Shown here: positions 53,449 through 64,000 of the stretch, piece after piece | Numbering within the stretch: the first letter of the stretch is position 1 | How the letters are laid out: every line of letters begins with the position of its first letter | NCBI GenBank assembly: GCA_023313575.1 | Contig: JAJTTP010000022.1 | Location: 372,001 to 436,000, forward strand | Origin: Eutypella sp. D-1 | Taxonomy: Eukaryota; Ascomycota; Sordariomycetes; Xylariales; Diatrypaceae | Direction of reading: 5' to 3' | Length of the DNA stretch: 64,000 bases | Translations under genes and position numbers: made by a program | The notes under the pieces: model-generated | Database searches by the model: none | The model's input: only the letters and a program-made list of their open reading frames with translations | Told to the model about the DNA's origin: nothing

Positions 53449-54716
53449 GGTGAATGTCCTGAATGTCGAATCTTTTCGGCCACTAAACTCTGATGTATGA
53501 AAAGATATTGATTATTCATTGCTCTCCATGCCATTTTTGATATGATGGCCTAGAACCTCTTATATGCCAGCGATAATCCGACCACAGTCGCACGCAAGTC
53601 CTGGGCCTCCTGACGTATCGGGACCTCCCGAATCCCGCAACCACCGCGCAAGAGGTCCGAAACGACTAAATTGTGTATGAAATTTGACTTTGTCACATAT
53701 GTAAGTATCCGCATGTTACTTAGACGAGCCATGGCTGAGCCCTCGCCGAGATTCGGGGAGCGGACACTGCTACCTCCGGGGCGCCGATGAGGATCTCCTT
53801 ACACGCCACACCCGTGTTTCCCGCGTCCCGCAAAACCCGCGCCGCTAGGTTATGTACGGATACAACCCCCTTTTAACTGCCCAGGTGGGTTTACTTGTGG
53901 AGATATGCAAGAGGATAGCCTAAAGGAACGCGCCCCATCGAGTTTTCGCTGTATTAAATGTCAAATCACATTTATCGACTAGATAAGAATAAGACCTAAC
54001 GACTAAGAAATACATAGTCTATTAGTTATGAACATGGATGAAACTGTCGGCCGCAGCGATGGAAAAATTAATGGCAGACAACACGTTCACCTAAAACTTG
54101 TTGAACTGGAGTGATTCGGGGTCTGTGCGTCGGAGACCTCAGGAGACATTCACGATCTCCCTCTGTCTATTGAGGTCTCCGTAGATTAACAAAGACTTAC
54201 GTCCCTCATCTCAATGCACTTCTATAAACCAACTAAAACGCTTCTTCTGAGCTATAGTTTAATCAAGTGCTTGCACTAATAATGAAGCCTAGTTCCACAG
54301 TATTTCACTCGAACGAAGCGGGTCCATCTTGATTGTAACATTAAAGCTTGGCAACATTGACTTACGGACGCCGGTGTTTGCGGCCTCCGCAGCATAGTCA
54401 TTCAGACCCAGCCCGTATAGGTCCTGTTCAGTATCTGGCATTCACTGGTGAGTCATAGTAGTCGATCAATAATTTCGAGTTTCGCTCAACCTCGAATTGT
54501 TTAGCGTTACTAGTGCTGGTTTCATTATACATACGGAATGATTGTAATTGCATCGTTTAGTACGGAACTCGAAGTGTGAATGTAAACCTACGGAGGCCGA
54601 GTTCCCCTTTCGCGAATCTGTTCTATCTCAACTACACCTTCTCAACTTTCATCGCTCCACATATTCGGGGATTTCGGTTATCCTACGCGGCCCCCCCTCT
54701 TCACTCTCTACACACT
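53449..54716. other. Intergenic between divergent FMO and transcription-factor genes
   Basis: This is the shared 1.3-kb promoter region. CGG-rich words near 53640-53790 could bind a zinc-cluster regulator, but none forms a clear palindrome I can defend. Confidence 0.4.
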
Positions 54717-55419
54717 ATGGACGACACCAAAGCTGATAATAGCAGTTGCGACGAGGCTTCAGCTTCGCCGCAACCGGCATTGCCACCGCAAAACCCCAAT
54801 GCCCAGCTCCGGCGAGCTGTCAGTATTTCCGTCCCGCTATAAGTTGATTGCATCGTCATCAACATCCTGAGCTATAGCTGATAGTTTGGTAGTGCAACGC
54901 TTGTCGTGCCCGTAAGGTATGTGCATGGCTTGCAACACTCGGTATCCATGTCGTCGGTCAGCGATATAGAGCGGTTACACTTCTCCAGTATACACTATAC
55001 GCATGCACTTGAACAATTGTTGATTGAAAAGGTGAAATCAATCTAGATCCGTTGTAATAAAGAATCCCCTTGTTCATACTGCATTCGCTCCAAGATCGAA
55101 TGCATCCACTCGGACAACAAGCCTAGGGAGAAACGGACCCGAATTCTCATAACTCCCCAGTAGTGCGTCGCCCTATCCATCTTCCACTCTTTCCTATTCC
55201 GTGCCCAGCTTCATAGAGCAAGCTCCTTTAACCATATTTGCCCTAATAGTGAGAGAAAAATCGATCTCATTAATCTTCGGCTTAATGGAGTTACCGAGCT
55301 GTTACAGGACCTGAAGATAAATCTGTCGCCTAATAACGGCAGCTGTAAGCAAAGTAACAATTTATCAACCTCGGCTGTAGTTGCATCATCCGCTATAACC
55401 CCTTCCAGTTATTCCGTTT

Positions 55420-55626
55420 TGTTGGTTGTTATTGGTCACTGGTATGGACCCACATACCAGTAGGATGTAACTATGTACCTATCTCCCGTTTATATAAGGA
55501 TACGGGCTTCGCCCGTATACCTTTTAAATAAATAAATAAACCTTAAACCAGAATACCATACCAGTTTTACCACCTTTCTTTTATTATTATTATTATCTTT
55601 TTCCTTTACGTACGTACCTATTAATA
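55420..55626 (+). repeat. 5' LTR, RIPped in its inner half
   Basis: 207 bp. The outer part (TGTTGGTTGTTATTGG...) is intact while the inner part shows AATAAATAAATAAAC where the right LTR has GATAGATAGATAGAC. Confidence 0.92.
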
Positions 55627-58600
55627 TTAATTAATATTATTAAATAATTAATAACATAAATTAATAAAGTTAAAAAAGTTATTATCGTAATAACCTAAAG
55701 ATTTTATCGCGTTAATATTATTAATAGATTTTTATAACTGTTACGTTTTACCCGTTTTTATAATAAATAATAACCTATTTTAACCTATATTATTATATAA
55801 TACCTTTTTCCCACCTTTATTAATATTATCGTTAAAGTTATTTTTATTATTTATTATATCGGACGATTAATAATAGGCTAAAACCTTAAAAGCCGTTAAA
55901 AAATAACCTTATATTAAAGCCTTTTAATAAATATTAACGTAAAAAGAAATAAAAAAAGCTAAAAACATGTTATTATAATTTCTTAATTATTTATAAGGAT
56001 AAATTACTTTATTTATCCTATTTTTTAACCTTATAATCGTAACTTAGACGGAATTTAACTTAATACAGGTTATTAACCTTTAAAAAGTAACGTAAACGTT
56101 ATTAGTTATCGATAATTTCGAAAAAACTAATAATAGGTTAAAAATTAACCGGATAATTAAAGAAATTTTTAAATAATATTAAAACCATTTTTAAAAATTT
56201 ATAAAGGTAAATTTTAAAGTTATGCCAAAAACGTTTCGGTTTATATTAAAAACCGTATTAATATAAAAAAGTATATACGTTAAAAAATATAATATTAACT
56301 TTATAACAGCATTAATTAACTTTATTACGTAATTTAAATTTCCGGTATAAAATTTTAAAAAGCTTAAATTAATAAAAAATTAATAATTTAACGTTTTAAT
56401 ATAAAAGGTTTCGATTTATAATACGGAATAAAAACCAGTTTATTTATAAATTTATAAGTTATCCACTTATTTTAATTTACGGCTCGGAATATTTATAAAG
56501 CCGCCTGGTAAATCTTAATAATAATTAAAAACCCCGGCGGTATAAATTATATTAAAGTTAATAACTTTTATTAGCCTTTTTTTTATAATTACATGCTAAT
56601 TTTTTCCCCCCGGCTAACCCTTTTTTTATTTTTTTACGCCTTAATAAATAACCCCGGTTAACCTTATTTTTAAATATTAACTATAATTAACCGGAAAACT
56701 TTAATTTAAGCCTTAAATATTACGTAATATATTAATAATATTAATTAATTTTTTGCCATTAAATAAATATATTCTTTTTTTACCGGCATTTAACTTTTTA
56801 TTAATATTTATTTTACTGTTATTATTTAACCTCCCCCCGTTAATATTTAACCACTTTTTAATAATATAAAGCAGTTATATTAATACCTTTTCCTTCCGGG
56901 TTACCCGGTATATTTTAATTATTTTTTTTTATTACTTATTACCCGGATTACCCGTTTTAACCCGTATATAACTAATAACCTTTTAAATAACCTTATTTAA
57001 CGATAAAAAAGGATAACCGGACCGTTCCTTTTTTAAAAATCCAGATTAACCCGTATATTATAAAACCTAAATAGTTTAAAAAATACCAGTTTTTAATATT
57101 ATTTCCCCCTTTTTTCCCCTGCCGATTGCTTTAAATAAGGGACCGGGGCCCGTAAAAACCTTAAAAAGTTACGATTTTTTTTTAAATAATGTTTAAGTTT
57201 ACCCCGGGACTTAACCTATTATTAAAACGGATACTTATATTTATTAATAATTAATAAAAGCAAATTTATTATATAATCCCGCCGGTAAATATTTTAAATA
57301 AATTATGTTTATTAATTATCGTAAAATAATTTAAAAAAGTTTAAAATAAGGAAAATAATTATATAGGAAAAGTTTACGATATTTTAAAAAATAAATTCCG
57401 TTTTTTCCTTAACGTATATTATATTAACGGTATTCGATAAACGCAATTTTATGCTATATTTTTAACTATTTTTTCGGGACGCGTAATATTATATTTCTTT
57501 TATAATATCCCCCGTTATTTAATATTTACCGAAATATATCTTATTATAAAACGTTATTTTAATACCGAATAAAATAAAATTTAATATTATTACGACTGGA
57601 CTTTTACGATTTTTTTTAATATTAAGGTTAAAAACGTTAATAAAAATAATTTAAAAATATTTTAAATTATATTTAATAAACTTTTTTTATGTTAAAAAGT
57701 TTTAAAACCCGATTTTCGAAAAAAATAACAGTTAATCTCCGTTATACACCGAGTTTACCGCATTATCCCCTAATTTTAACATGCTTTTTTTAAACCTATT
57801 ACCCGTTTTAAAAATTTAATAAATAAATTATACGTTTTTATTAGCATTTATAAAGTTATAAAAAAAATAGCTTAATATATAGCTATTGAGGATAATAATA
57901 ATAATAACGATAACGATATATTTTATATAAACCGTAAATATTACCGGAACGATAAAAGCGGGAAATATTATTAAAAACAAAAAATTAATAAATAATAAAA
58001 CCGTAAATGCTAAATATATAAAAAGGAAAAATATTAATTTATTAAGCATTTAAAATAAAAACGTAAAAAAGTAAAAGCTTAATAAAAGGCTAAAAAAATA
58101 TCTCGCCGTATCAGTTACGCCGTTTTTTTATTAAATACGAAAAAAATAAACCTACCCCGGAACCTGATAAAAAAGATACCACGGAGCACTTTAACTATTC
58201 GGATAATGGCCAATACCTTACGGCCGCCTATTTATTTAACCAGGCATTTTAATATCGAATTAACCTTTTTCTAATAGGCATAAAAATAAAGGATATAAGT
58301 AATATTATATTCGTATTAAACAGATATAATAAAAACGTTTTTTAAAAAATTATGCTAAATATAGAAGCCGCTAAAATATCCATTATAAAAAAAAAACAAT
58401 ATTTTACCTTAATAAAGGAATACCTTAATTAACGATTAAAAATAAATAAAAACCGGGCAAAAAAAGCTAATATCCGTTTCGGAAACGGTCCTTTTATTAA
58501 ATCCTTCGGCATAATCTTTATTATTATATTATTCGGCTAAATTAATTTTTATATAATAAAAATAAATACCTTATTTTTATTATTAATTAAAAATATGGAT

Positions 58601-61488
58601 TAACTCGGCATATATTTTAATAATGTTATTAATTAATTAGTTATTAAAAACGGTATAATAATAAACGTTATTCGGAAATAAAGGCACCCGTGGTTTAATT
58701 TCGATAACGTTATTTATTTTACCGAAATAAAATTATATAAAATTTATATACGTTTTAGCCATTTATCCGTAAATAAGCTATATAACCTTTTAAATAAAAC
58801 AGGATATAATATCGAGATTAACGTTTTTAAAAAAATTAATAAGTTCTGCCATTATTACTAGGTTAAAAATAAAGCATTTTAAAGGTTTAAATTTAACCTT
58901 AAAAATTTAAAGGTCGATTTTAATTTTAAGGTAATTATTAATATGATATACTTAAATAAGAAATTAATTCTTTATATTATTAATATAGCTATAGGATTTT
59001 AAATAATACGTTTTATAAGGAATATATTAATTAAAAAAATATAAGATATACTTAAAAAATATTAGATCGATATATATTTAAAACCCCCGGATATTATTAC
59101 TTATAACGCCGGTATAAATTTCGATAGCATTAAATTCCGTAATAAGGCATATTTTATCGGGATCACCTGTTATTAAATATTAATAAAAATATATTAATTT
59201 ATCGGTAAAATAAAAAAGTATTATAATTTTATTCGTAAAACTTATAAAATTATTATTAAAAAACTCGGAAATATTAAATTAAAATCATTATAATTATAAA
59301 TGGTAATAAAAAAAATTAACGATATAACTAACTTTAACGGTTTTATCTTTACCTTATTAATTTTCGGGGCTTACTTTTATATTAATATAAATTCGCCTTT
59401 TACCTTTATATAAACTTAAAAAGCTTAAGCGGTATAAAAGGCTATAACGGAAATTAAAAAAATTAAGGCATAAAAATCGGTTTAAAATACGTTAAATATT
59501 AAAAATAGCCCGAATATATAAAAAACTTTTTTAAAATCTTTTTTATTAAGCAGCGAAATATTTATATATAAAAAGAAAAAAGGATAAAAAAAACCTTTTA
59601 AAGTTATTACGGTTATTAATAAAAACGTAACGGTAAATTTAAAAGTAATAAAAGGTATAATAACCTTCCGAAACTTATACGTTAAACTTTATACTTAGTT
59701 AAAAAAAGCCTTTATTTAAAAAGAATTAAAAATTATCACCGTTAAAAAAGTCGAGATAATACGAATAAATTTTTAATACGTTAATATTAAAAAGAAAAAT
59801 AATAGGATATTTATTATTAAGTTAAAAGTAAATAATAAAATTATAACGCCCGGTAAATTATTTAAAGCTTTTAATCTTAAAAAATTAAACGCTTTATTTA
59901 AGGAAAGCATTTTATAACCCGAAATATACGACGCCGTTATATATTAAAAAACAATAATTTTTAAATTAAAAATGGTTTATAAAATAAAAAGGAAAAACAC
60001 CTTATCGTTATACGAAAAATCACGTTTAATCGTTTAAAATTACGGAAACTTTAATAAAACTTTTATTATAACTTATATACCCATTATTTAATAAATTAGC
60101 TAACGTTTTATTTTAATAATCGCTCCCATTTTATAACTTAAAAAAATAAAGATTATAATATAAAATATTACCATAGCTTATACCCAGTCCAAAACACCGA
60201 TATAACGTATTATTTTCGTATAATTACCTGTTAAATTAAAAAAAAATACTTTAAAAAGATATTATTATATATCGTTAAATTATTATATAGCTTTATAAAA
60301 TTAGGTATTTATTAATTTAAAACTTATTTAAAATATTATTAATAAGAATTATATATAAAATTATTAATATTTAACCTTTATTTATTAATATCGAACTTAA
60401 AACCATTTAGGATTATAAGATTTTAAACGGATAACATATTTAATATCGGCATTATAAATTTCCTGGCATTAAAAAATAAGGCATTTACCGAGGTAAAAAT
60501 TAAAACATAACCTTAAAAAATAATAAAAAACGGGTTAACCGAAAATTTTAACGGTTTATAAATTATTATCCACGAATATAAAGTATTTATTATATAAAAG
60601 GGATAAATTAAAAAGCTAGAATTTTTAAATATAAAAATACTTTCCCCGGAGTTAATAAAGAAATATATCGAATAATAAATATAAAAAGCTTATATCTCCT
60701 TAATTTATTAATTAAAAGCCGTATTCGATTATTTTACGGCGGTATAATATATCGAACCCGGCTTTAAAAAAATTAAAATATTAAATGTTAAAATTAAGTA
60801 ATAAATGGATAATAAAGATTACGGGCTTAATTACGTTAAATTAAACCTTATTAAGCTAAAATTATATATTTTCGTCGATAATTTATTCGTTAATAATAAG
60901 GATATAAGTTTATAAATCGGTTATATTATCGTCTTAAATAATAAGGAATTAAAATATGATAATAAACTTAACGTTAAAAATAATATTATTTATTAATCGT
61001 TTATTAAATATAAACGTATTATTTATAACGTTTTAATTAATAAAATATATAATATGGTTTAAAAGTTTAATATAAATTATATTATTTATTACATGTTAAA
61101 TATTATTTTAACCCGATTATTACTTTTTTACGCCTTATTAATTTTATGTATTAACTTTTTCTTTTTATATTAATGCTTAATATAAATAAGCAATATTAAT
61201 AAAAAAAGATTAATAATCGATTTAATGGCGTTACGATAATCGTATAAAAATTAACAATATTCGATAAATTTATAGCATTTATAATTTTGCCGATGCCATA
61301 ATAAAGGCCACCTTTAATAAGGTTATAAAAACGGTTATCGAAAATAACCAGATTATTTTAAAATTAAAAAAATAAATAAAACGGGAGTAACATTATTAAT
61401 ATTTATTATTTAACTATTTTTTTATTTATTCACTTATTTATTCGTAACATTTCGTAATTATTTAATTACGAAAAAAAAATAAAATAAG
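55627..61488 (+). other. RIP-mutated retrotransposon interior
   Basis: 5,862 bp dominated by TTAA, TATA and AATA words, with stops in all frames. A 73-codon frame at 57828-58049 (minus) is a chance gap between stops and not a gene. The gag, protease, integrase and most reverse-transcriptase regions are no longer readable by eye. Confidence 0.85.
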
Positions 61489-61695
61489 TGTTAATTATTA
61501 TTAGTTATTAGTATAAACCCATATACCAGTAAGATGTAATTATGTACCTATCTCCCGTTTATATAAGGATACGGGCTTCGCCTGTATCCTTTTTAGATAG
61601 ATAGATAGACTTTAGACCAGAATACCACACCAGTCTCACCACCTTTCCTTTATTGTTATTGTTATCTCTTTCCTTTACGTACGTACCTACCAACA
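61489..61695 (+). repeat. 3' LTR, RIPped in its inner (left) part
   Basis: 207 bp. It starts TGTTAATTATTATTAG where the left LTR reads TGTTGGTTGTTATTGG; its right part is unmutated and ends ACCTACCAACA. Confidence 0.92.
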
Positions 61696-63554
61696 CGTTT
61701 CGTCGCAGCCAGCTACTGGGCTCGTGGAAGGGGAGTCCTCTTTGTCGGCACATTCTGTTTTCGTTAATGAGTTCCTGCGGAACGTTGTCGAAGCAGATTA
61801 TCTGGAAACTTCCAGCTCGGGGATGCGCGAGACCCTCAATGCACTCTCACATATCGCTAGCGCATCGAAATTACAATCTGGTGCGAGTGAAGTAGCATAC
61901 CCTTACGCAAGATCTAATAAAGCAGATACACCCTCGCAGAGGTGCGAACTACCTCCTATACAGAAAGCTGTATCCCTCATCCACCTTGCAAAAAGTAAGT
62001 AACTACCCTCTAGACCTCTAGGTAAGCGTCTCGAGCTTACGTCGGCACCTAGGCCAACGTCTCGCAGGTACTGGCTGGATATACGAGTTTCTTACAATGC
62101 AGCCGTTCGGAGATTTGTGCCTCAACGTGTACTTCTCTGAAGGTCACTCTCAATTTGACTCGATCATCGTGAATGCTGGACTTTACTCACTTTGTTGGGA
62201 TTACGCGCACGGTTCCGATATCTTATTAGATGAGAAGCAGGAATACCTTTCTTATTCTCAAGTATGTCGGGAGAACCTTGAGACTAGACTAGCTAACTTA
62301 CCCCTGCATCTGCCTACAACCTCTACTGCTATTGCCGCACTTCTCTTCGGTGTGAGTAACCCGAGAACAAAAGTCCAGTTTAGCATGGATGCTAACCAAC
62401 TTCAAGACATTTCATGCAATCAGCATTTCAAAGCCTCTGCTGTGTTGGACTTTATCGTCGAAGGCATCCGAGTTATGCCAGACCCTGGGCTATCATCGAA
62501 CTACATCCGTTAAAGCGGACAAGCCCGGGGTTTTAAGGTACAAGCAATTCCTCTTCTGGAGTACCTATTACATCGACAAGAGCCTGTCCCTTCGACTGGG
62601 GCGAGCCTCCACGATTCCTGACTGGGATATAACGATAGACCAACCCTCAACAACCGATCCTAACGAGCCCCTTTTGGCCTATTTTGCATTGTGGATCAAA
62701 GCTGCTAGATGCCAGGGCAATATATACGAGATGTTATACAGCCCAGACTCCATGTATCAGTCCAATGATACACGGCAATCTCGGGTTCAGTGGCTCGTGT
62801 CATATTTGCATGAGCTGGAGCAAGAAACCCAGGAAATTAATGTAGATCGCACTCATTGCCTAACTGACCCGTCTGCTAAATGGTAGAATCGCTAATTTCC
62901 AGAGCAGGACAAATGGATAAAGAGCGCAAAGAAAACTTCCGGAGAAGACTTGATGGACTTCTACGCTATCTCTGACAATATTCTCCGCTTATCTCTCCTC
63001 ACAAACATCTACAGAGCAGCTCCGAGAGCGGTCAATTCGCCGACTACCTTCAGCCTCGATTGCATTGGGGTCGCACGCGCTACCCTTGAGAGACACCAAG
63101 ATTGCATGGAGGTTATACATAGGACCAACGGAATCTACTTTCCAACCTATGTCCATTGGTACGTACATCGTGAGGTCTTTTATGGTATTCGCAAATCACG
63201 GAAGGCAGTAAATCCCACCAATGCACGAATACTAAATCCATCACCAGGACCCTCCTGTTTGCCCCATTCATCCCCTTCATCGTAATATTCTGTTACGTAA
63301 TCGAGACACGAGATAAAACAGACTTGGACCGTCTTTATACCTTCGTTGGCTCTATGCAGTCCGCACCCGCCGTATCGGAACATGCGGCTAGGATGCACCA
63401 CCTTTTCGAGGTACTTTACAACATCGCGTGCCGTTATGTCGAATTTTCCACCCCCAACCTACAAGTGAATCAAGTAGGAGCTATCTCTGAAATGGATACC
63501 CACCTCGCCGCGTTAGGGTTCCCATCCGTGAGGGTGGGGTGCGAGCATTCGCGG

Positions 63555-63591
63555 GAGCAACAGCAGCAACAGCAGCAGGACCAGCAGGCAA
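63555..63591 (+). repeat. Glutamine-codon (CAG/CAA) run
   Basis: CAG- and CAA-rich tract coding seven consecutive Gln, then Asp and two Gln, in the last exon of the split transcription factor. Such tracts are common in fungal activation regions and vary in length. Confidence 0.7.
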
Positions 63592-64000
63592 GCTTAAGTC
63601 AAGCGTACGGTGAAGACTTAGGGCAAGAAAAGGGCCACAACAACAACGAAGGTACAGGCACCGATGACGGAATGGATTATGAGCAGTGGCCATTAAATCC
63701 GCTATTGTGGATGGGGAATGAGGCACAACTACAAGACTGGTTCACCAATAATCAGGGTACGATGGAGCTTCTTCAGGTGCCGGATCTTACCTTCTCTTCA
63801 CATCAAGGTTAAGGAAGCGGTTGACCCATTTTCACGCCACGTACGGGTAAGCATAATAGCTCTGCAGAGGCCTTTATGCTTATTACGATTATAATGAGCT
63901 TTGAAAAAGCTGTCAGGGTATGAGGGCGGTGTGGTGGCAGGGATATGGGGCGCTAGTAGCGACCTCCCCCCCTATCTACGGGCTATAGTAGACTAGATGT

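Larger units (their letters stand above)
55415..61700 (+). mobile_element. Ty1/copia-like LTR retrotransposon with target duplication, RIP-degraded
   Basis: A full-length element: LTRs 55420-55626 and 61489-61695, both 207 bp, starting TGTT and ending CCAACA (TTAATA after RIP in the left copy), flanked by CGTTT at 55415-55419 and 61696-61700. The 5.86-kb interior is extremely A+T-rich with no open frame. A purine-rich tract (GAAAAAAAAATAAAATAAG) precedes the right LTR, placing transcription on the plus strand. At about 60862-61085 one plus-strand frame still shows an RNase H-like order (FVDN, NNKD, IGYIIVL, KYKRII) with stops where Gln or Trp codons would be expected, close to the right end as in Ty1/copia elements. 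It is immobile now. The copia assignment rests on that short track. Confidence 0.88.
54717..63812 (+). pseudogene. Zn2Cys6 fungal transcription factor gene split by a retrotransposon
   Basis: Nine exons: 54717-54818, 54893-54916, 55047-55159, 55250-55419 resuming at 61701-61994, 62068-62351, 62407-62841, 62905-63158, 63248-63812. Without the element the exons sum to 2,241 bp (746 residues) in one frame. The zinc cluster is assembled from two exons: CNACRARK, then IRCNKESPCSYCIRSKIEC, matching Cx2Cx6Cx5Cx2Cx6C. A linker and coiled coil (KIDLINLRLNGVTELLQDLK) precede the break. Downstream lies the fungal-specific middle homology region (ASELCQTLGYHR, FWSTYYIDKSLSLRLGRAS), and a Gln-rich acidic tail near 63555. 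Exon 7/8 needs a 63-bp intron (62842-62904); otherwise TAG at 62884 and TAA at 62893 are further lesions. Probably a pathway regulator; now non-functional unless the insertion is spliced out. Confidence 0.85.

Noticed and set aside
57828..58049. 73-codon hydrophobic frame in the A+T-rich block
   Set aside because: Chance open frame inside RIP-mutated retrotransposon DNA; composition is Ile/Phe/Tyr/Asn only.
60862..60905. FVDN motif as a reverse-transcriptase YVDD box
   Set aside because: The residues that follow (NNKD, IGYIIVL, KYKRII) and the closeness to the 3' LTR fit the RNase H region of Ty1/copia elements better.

Overview
The window is nuclear DNA from a filamentous ascomycete (Pezizomycotina, most likely a sordariomycete-type fungus; this is inference). 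The reasons are: genes on both strands split by short GT-AG introns of about 50-230 bp with CTAAC or CTGAC branch sites; two HET-domain genes; fungus-specific families (FTA2-like, GMC, berberine-bridge-like, PaxM-like, Zn2Cys6); and a long A+T-rich block whose LTRs differ almost only by C-to-T and G-to-A changes, the mark of repeat-induced point mutation (RIP). Gene models were rebuilt by hand from splice sites, reading phase and family motifs; exon coordinates are given in each entry.

Layout. 1-6 kb: 5' part of an allantoate-permease-like MFS transporter (minus, runs off the left edge), an unrecognised gene, a J-domain protein and an HNH-nuclease-like protein. 6.9-18.3 kb: two related HET-domain genes enclosing an SDR that may be fused to a helix-turn-helix domain, a secreted DUF4874/DUF4832-type protein and a PP28/PDAP1-like phosphoprotein. 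18.4-24.4 kb: an unrecognised membrane protein and mitochondrial translation initiation factor IF2 with an 8-codon first exon. 26-31 kb: an unrecognised gene, an FTA2-like kinase-fold gene and a berberine-bridge-like flavoenzyme. 33-42 kb: a coiled-coil protein, a MATE transporter, the GGA clathrin adaptor (VHS-GAT-GAE) and TSR3, the rRNA acp transferase. 42-53.5 kb: a GMC oxidoreductase, a 2-oxoglutarate/Fe(II) oxygenase and a PaxM-like FAD monooxygenase, separated by long gene-poor stretches.

54.7-63.8 kb is the most notable locus. A Zn2Cys6 transcription factor gene is cut inside its fourth exon by a complete 6,276-bp Ty1/copia-like LTR retrotransposon (207-bp LTRs, 5-bp target duplication CGTTT) that has been heavily RIPped. 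Removing the element and one target copy restores phase across all nine exons, so the host gene was intact when the element landed. Next to the 2OG oxygenase and FAD monooxygenase, this looks like the edge of a secondary-metabolism locus whose regulator was knocked out. No backbone synthase is visible in the window.

Housekeeping genes (IF2, GGA, TSR3, PP28) are interleaved with accessory genes. I saw no functional tRNA, rRNA or CRISPR array.
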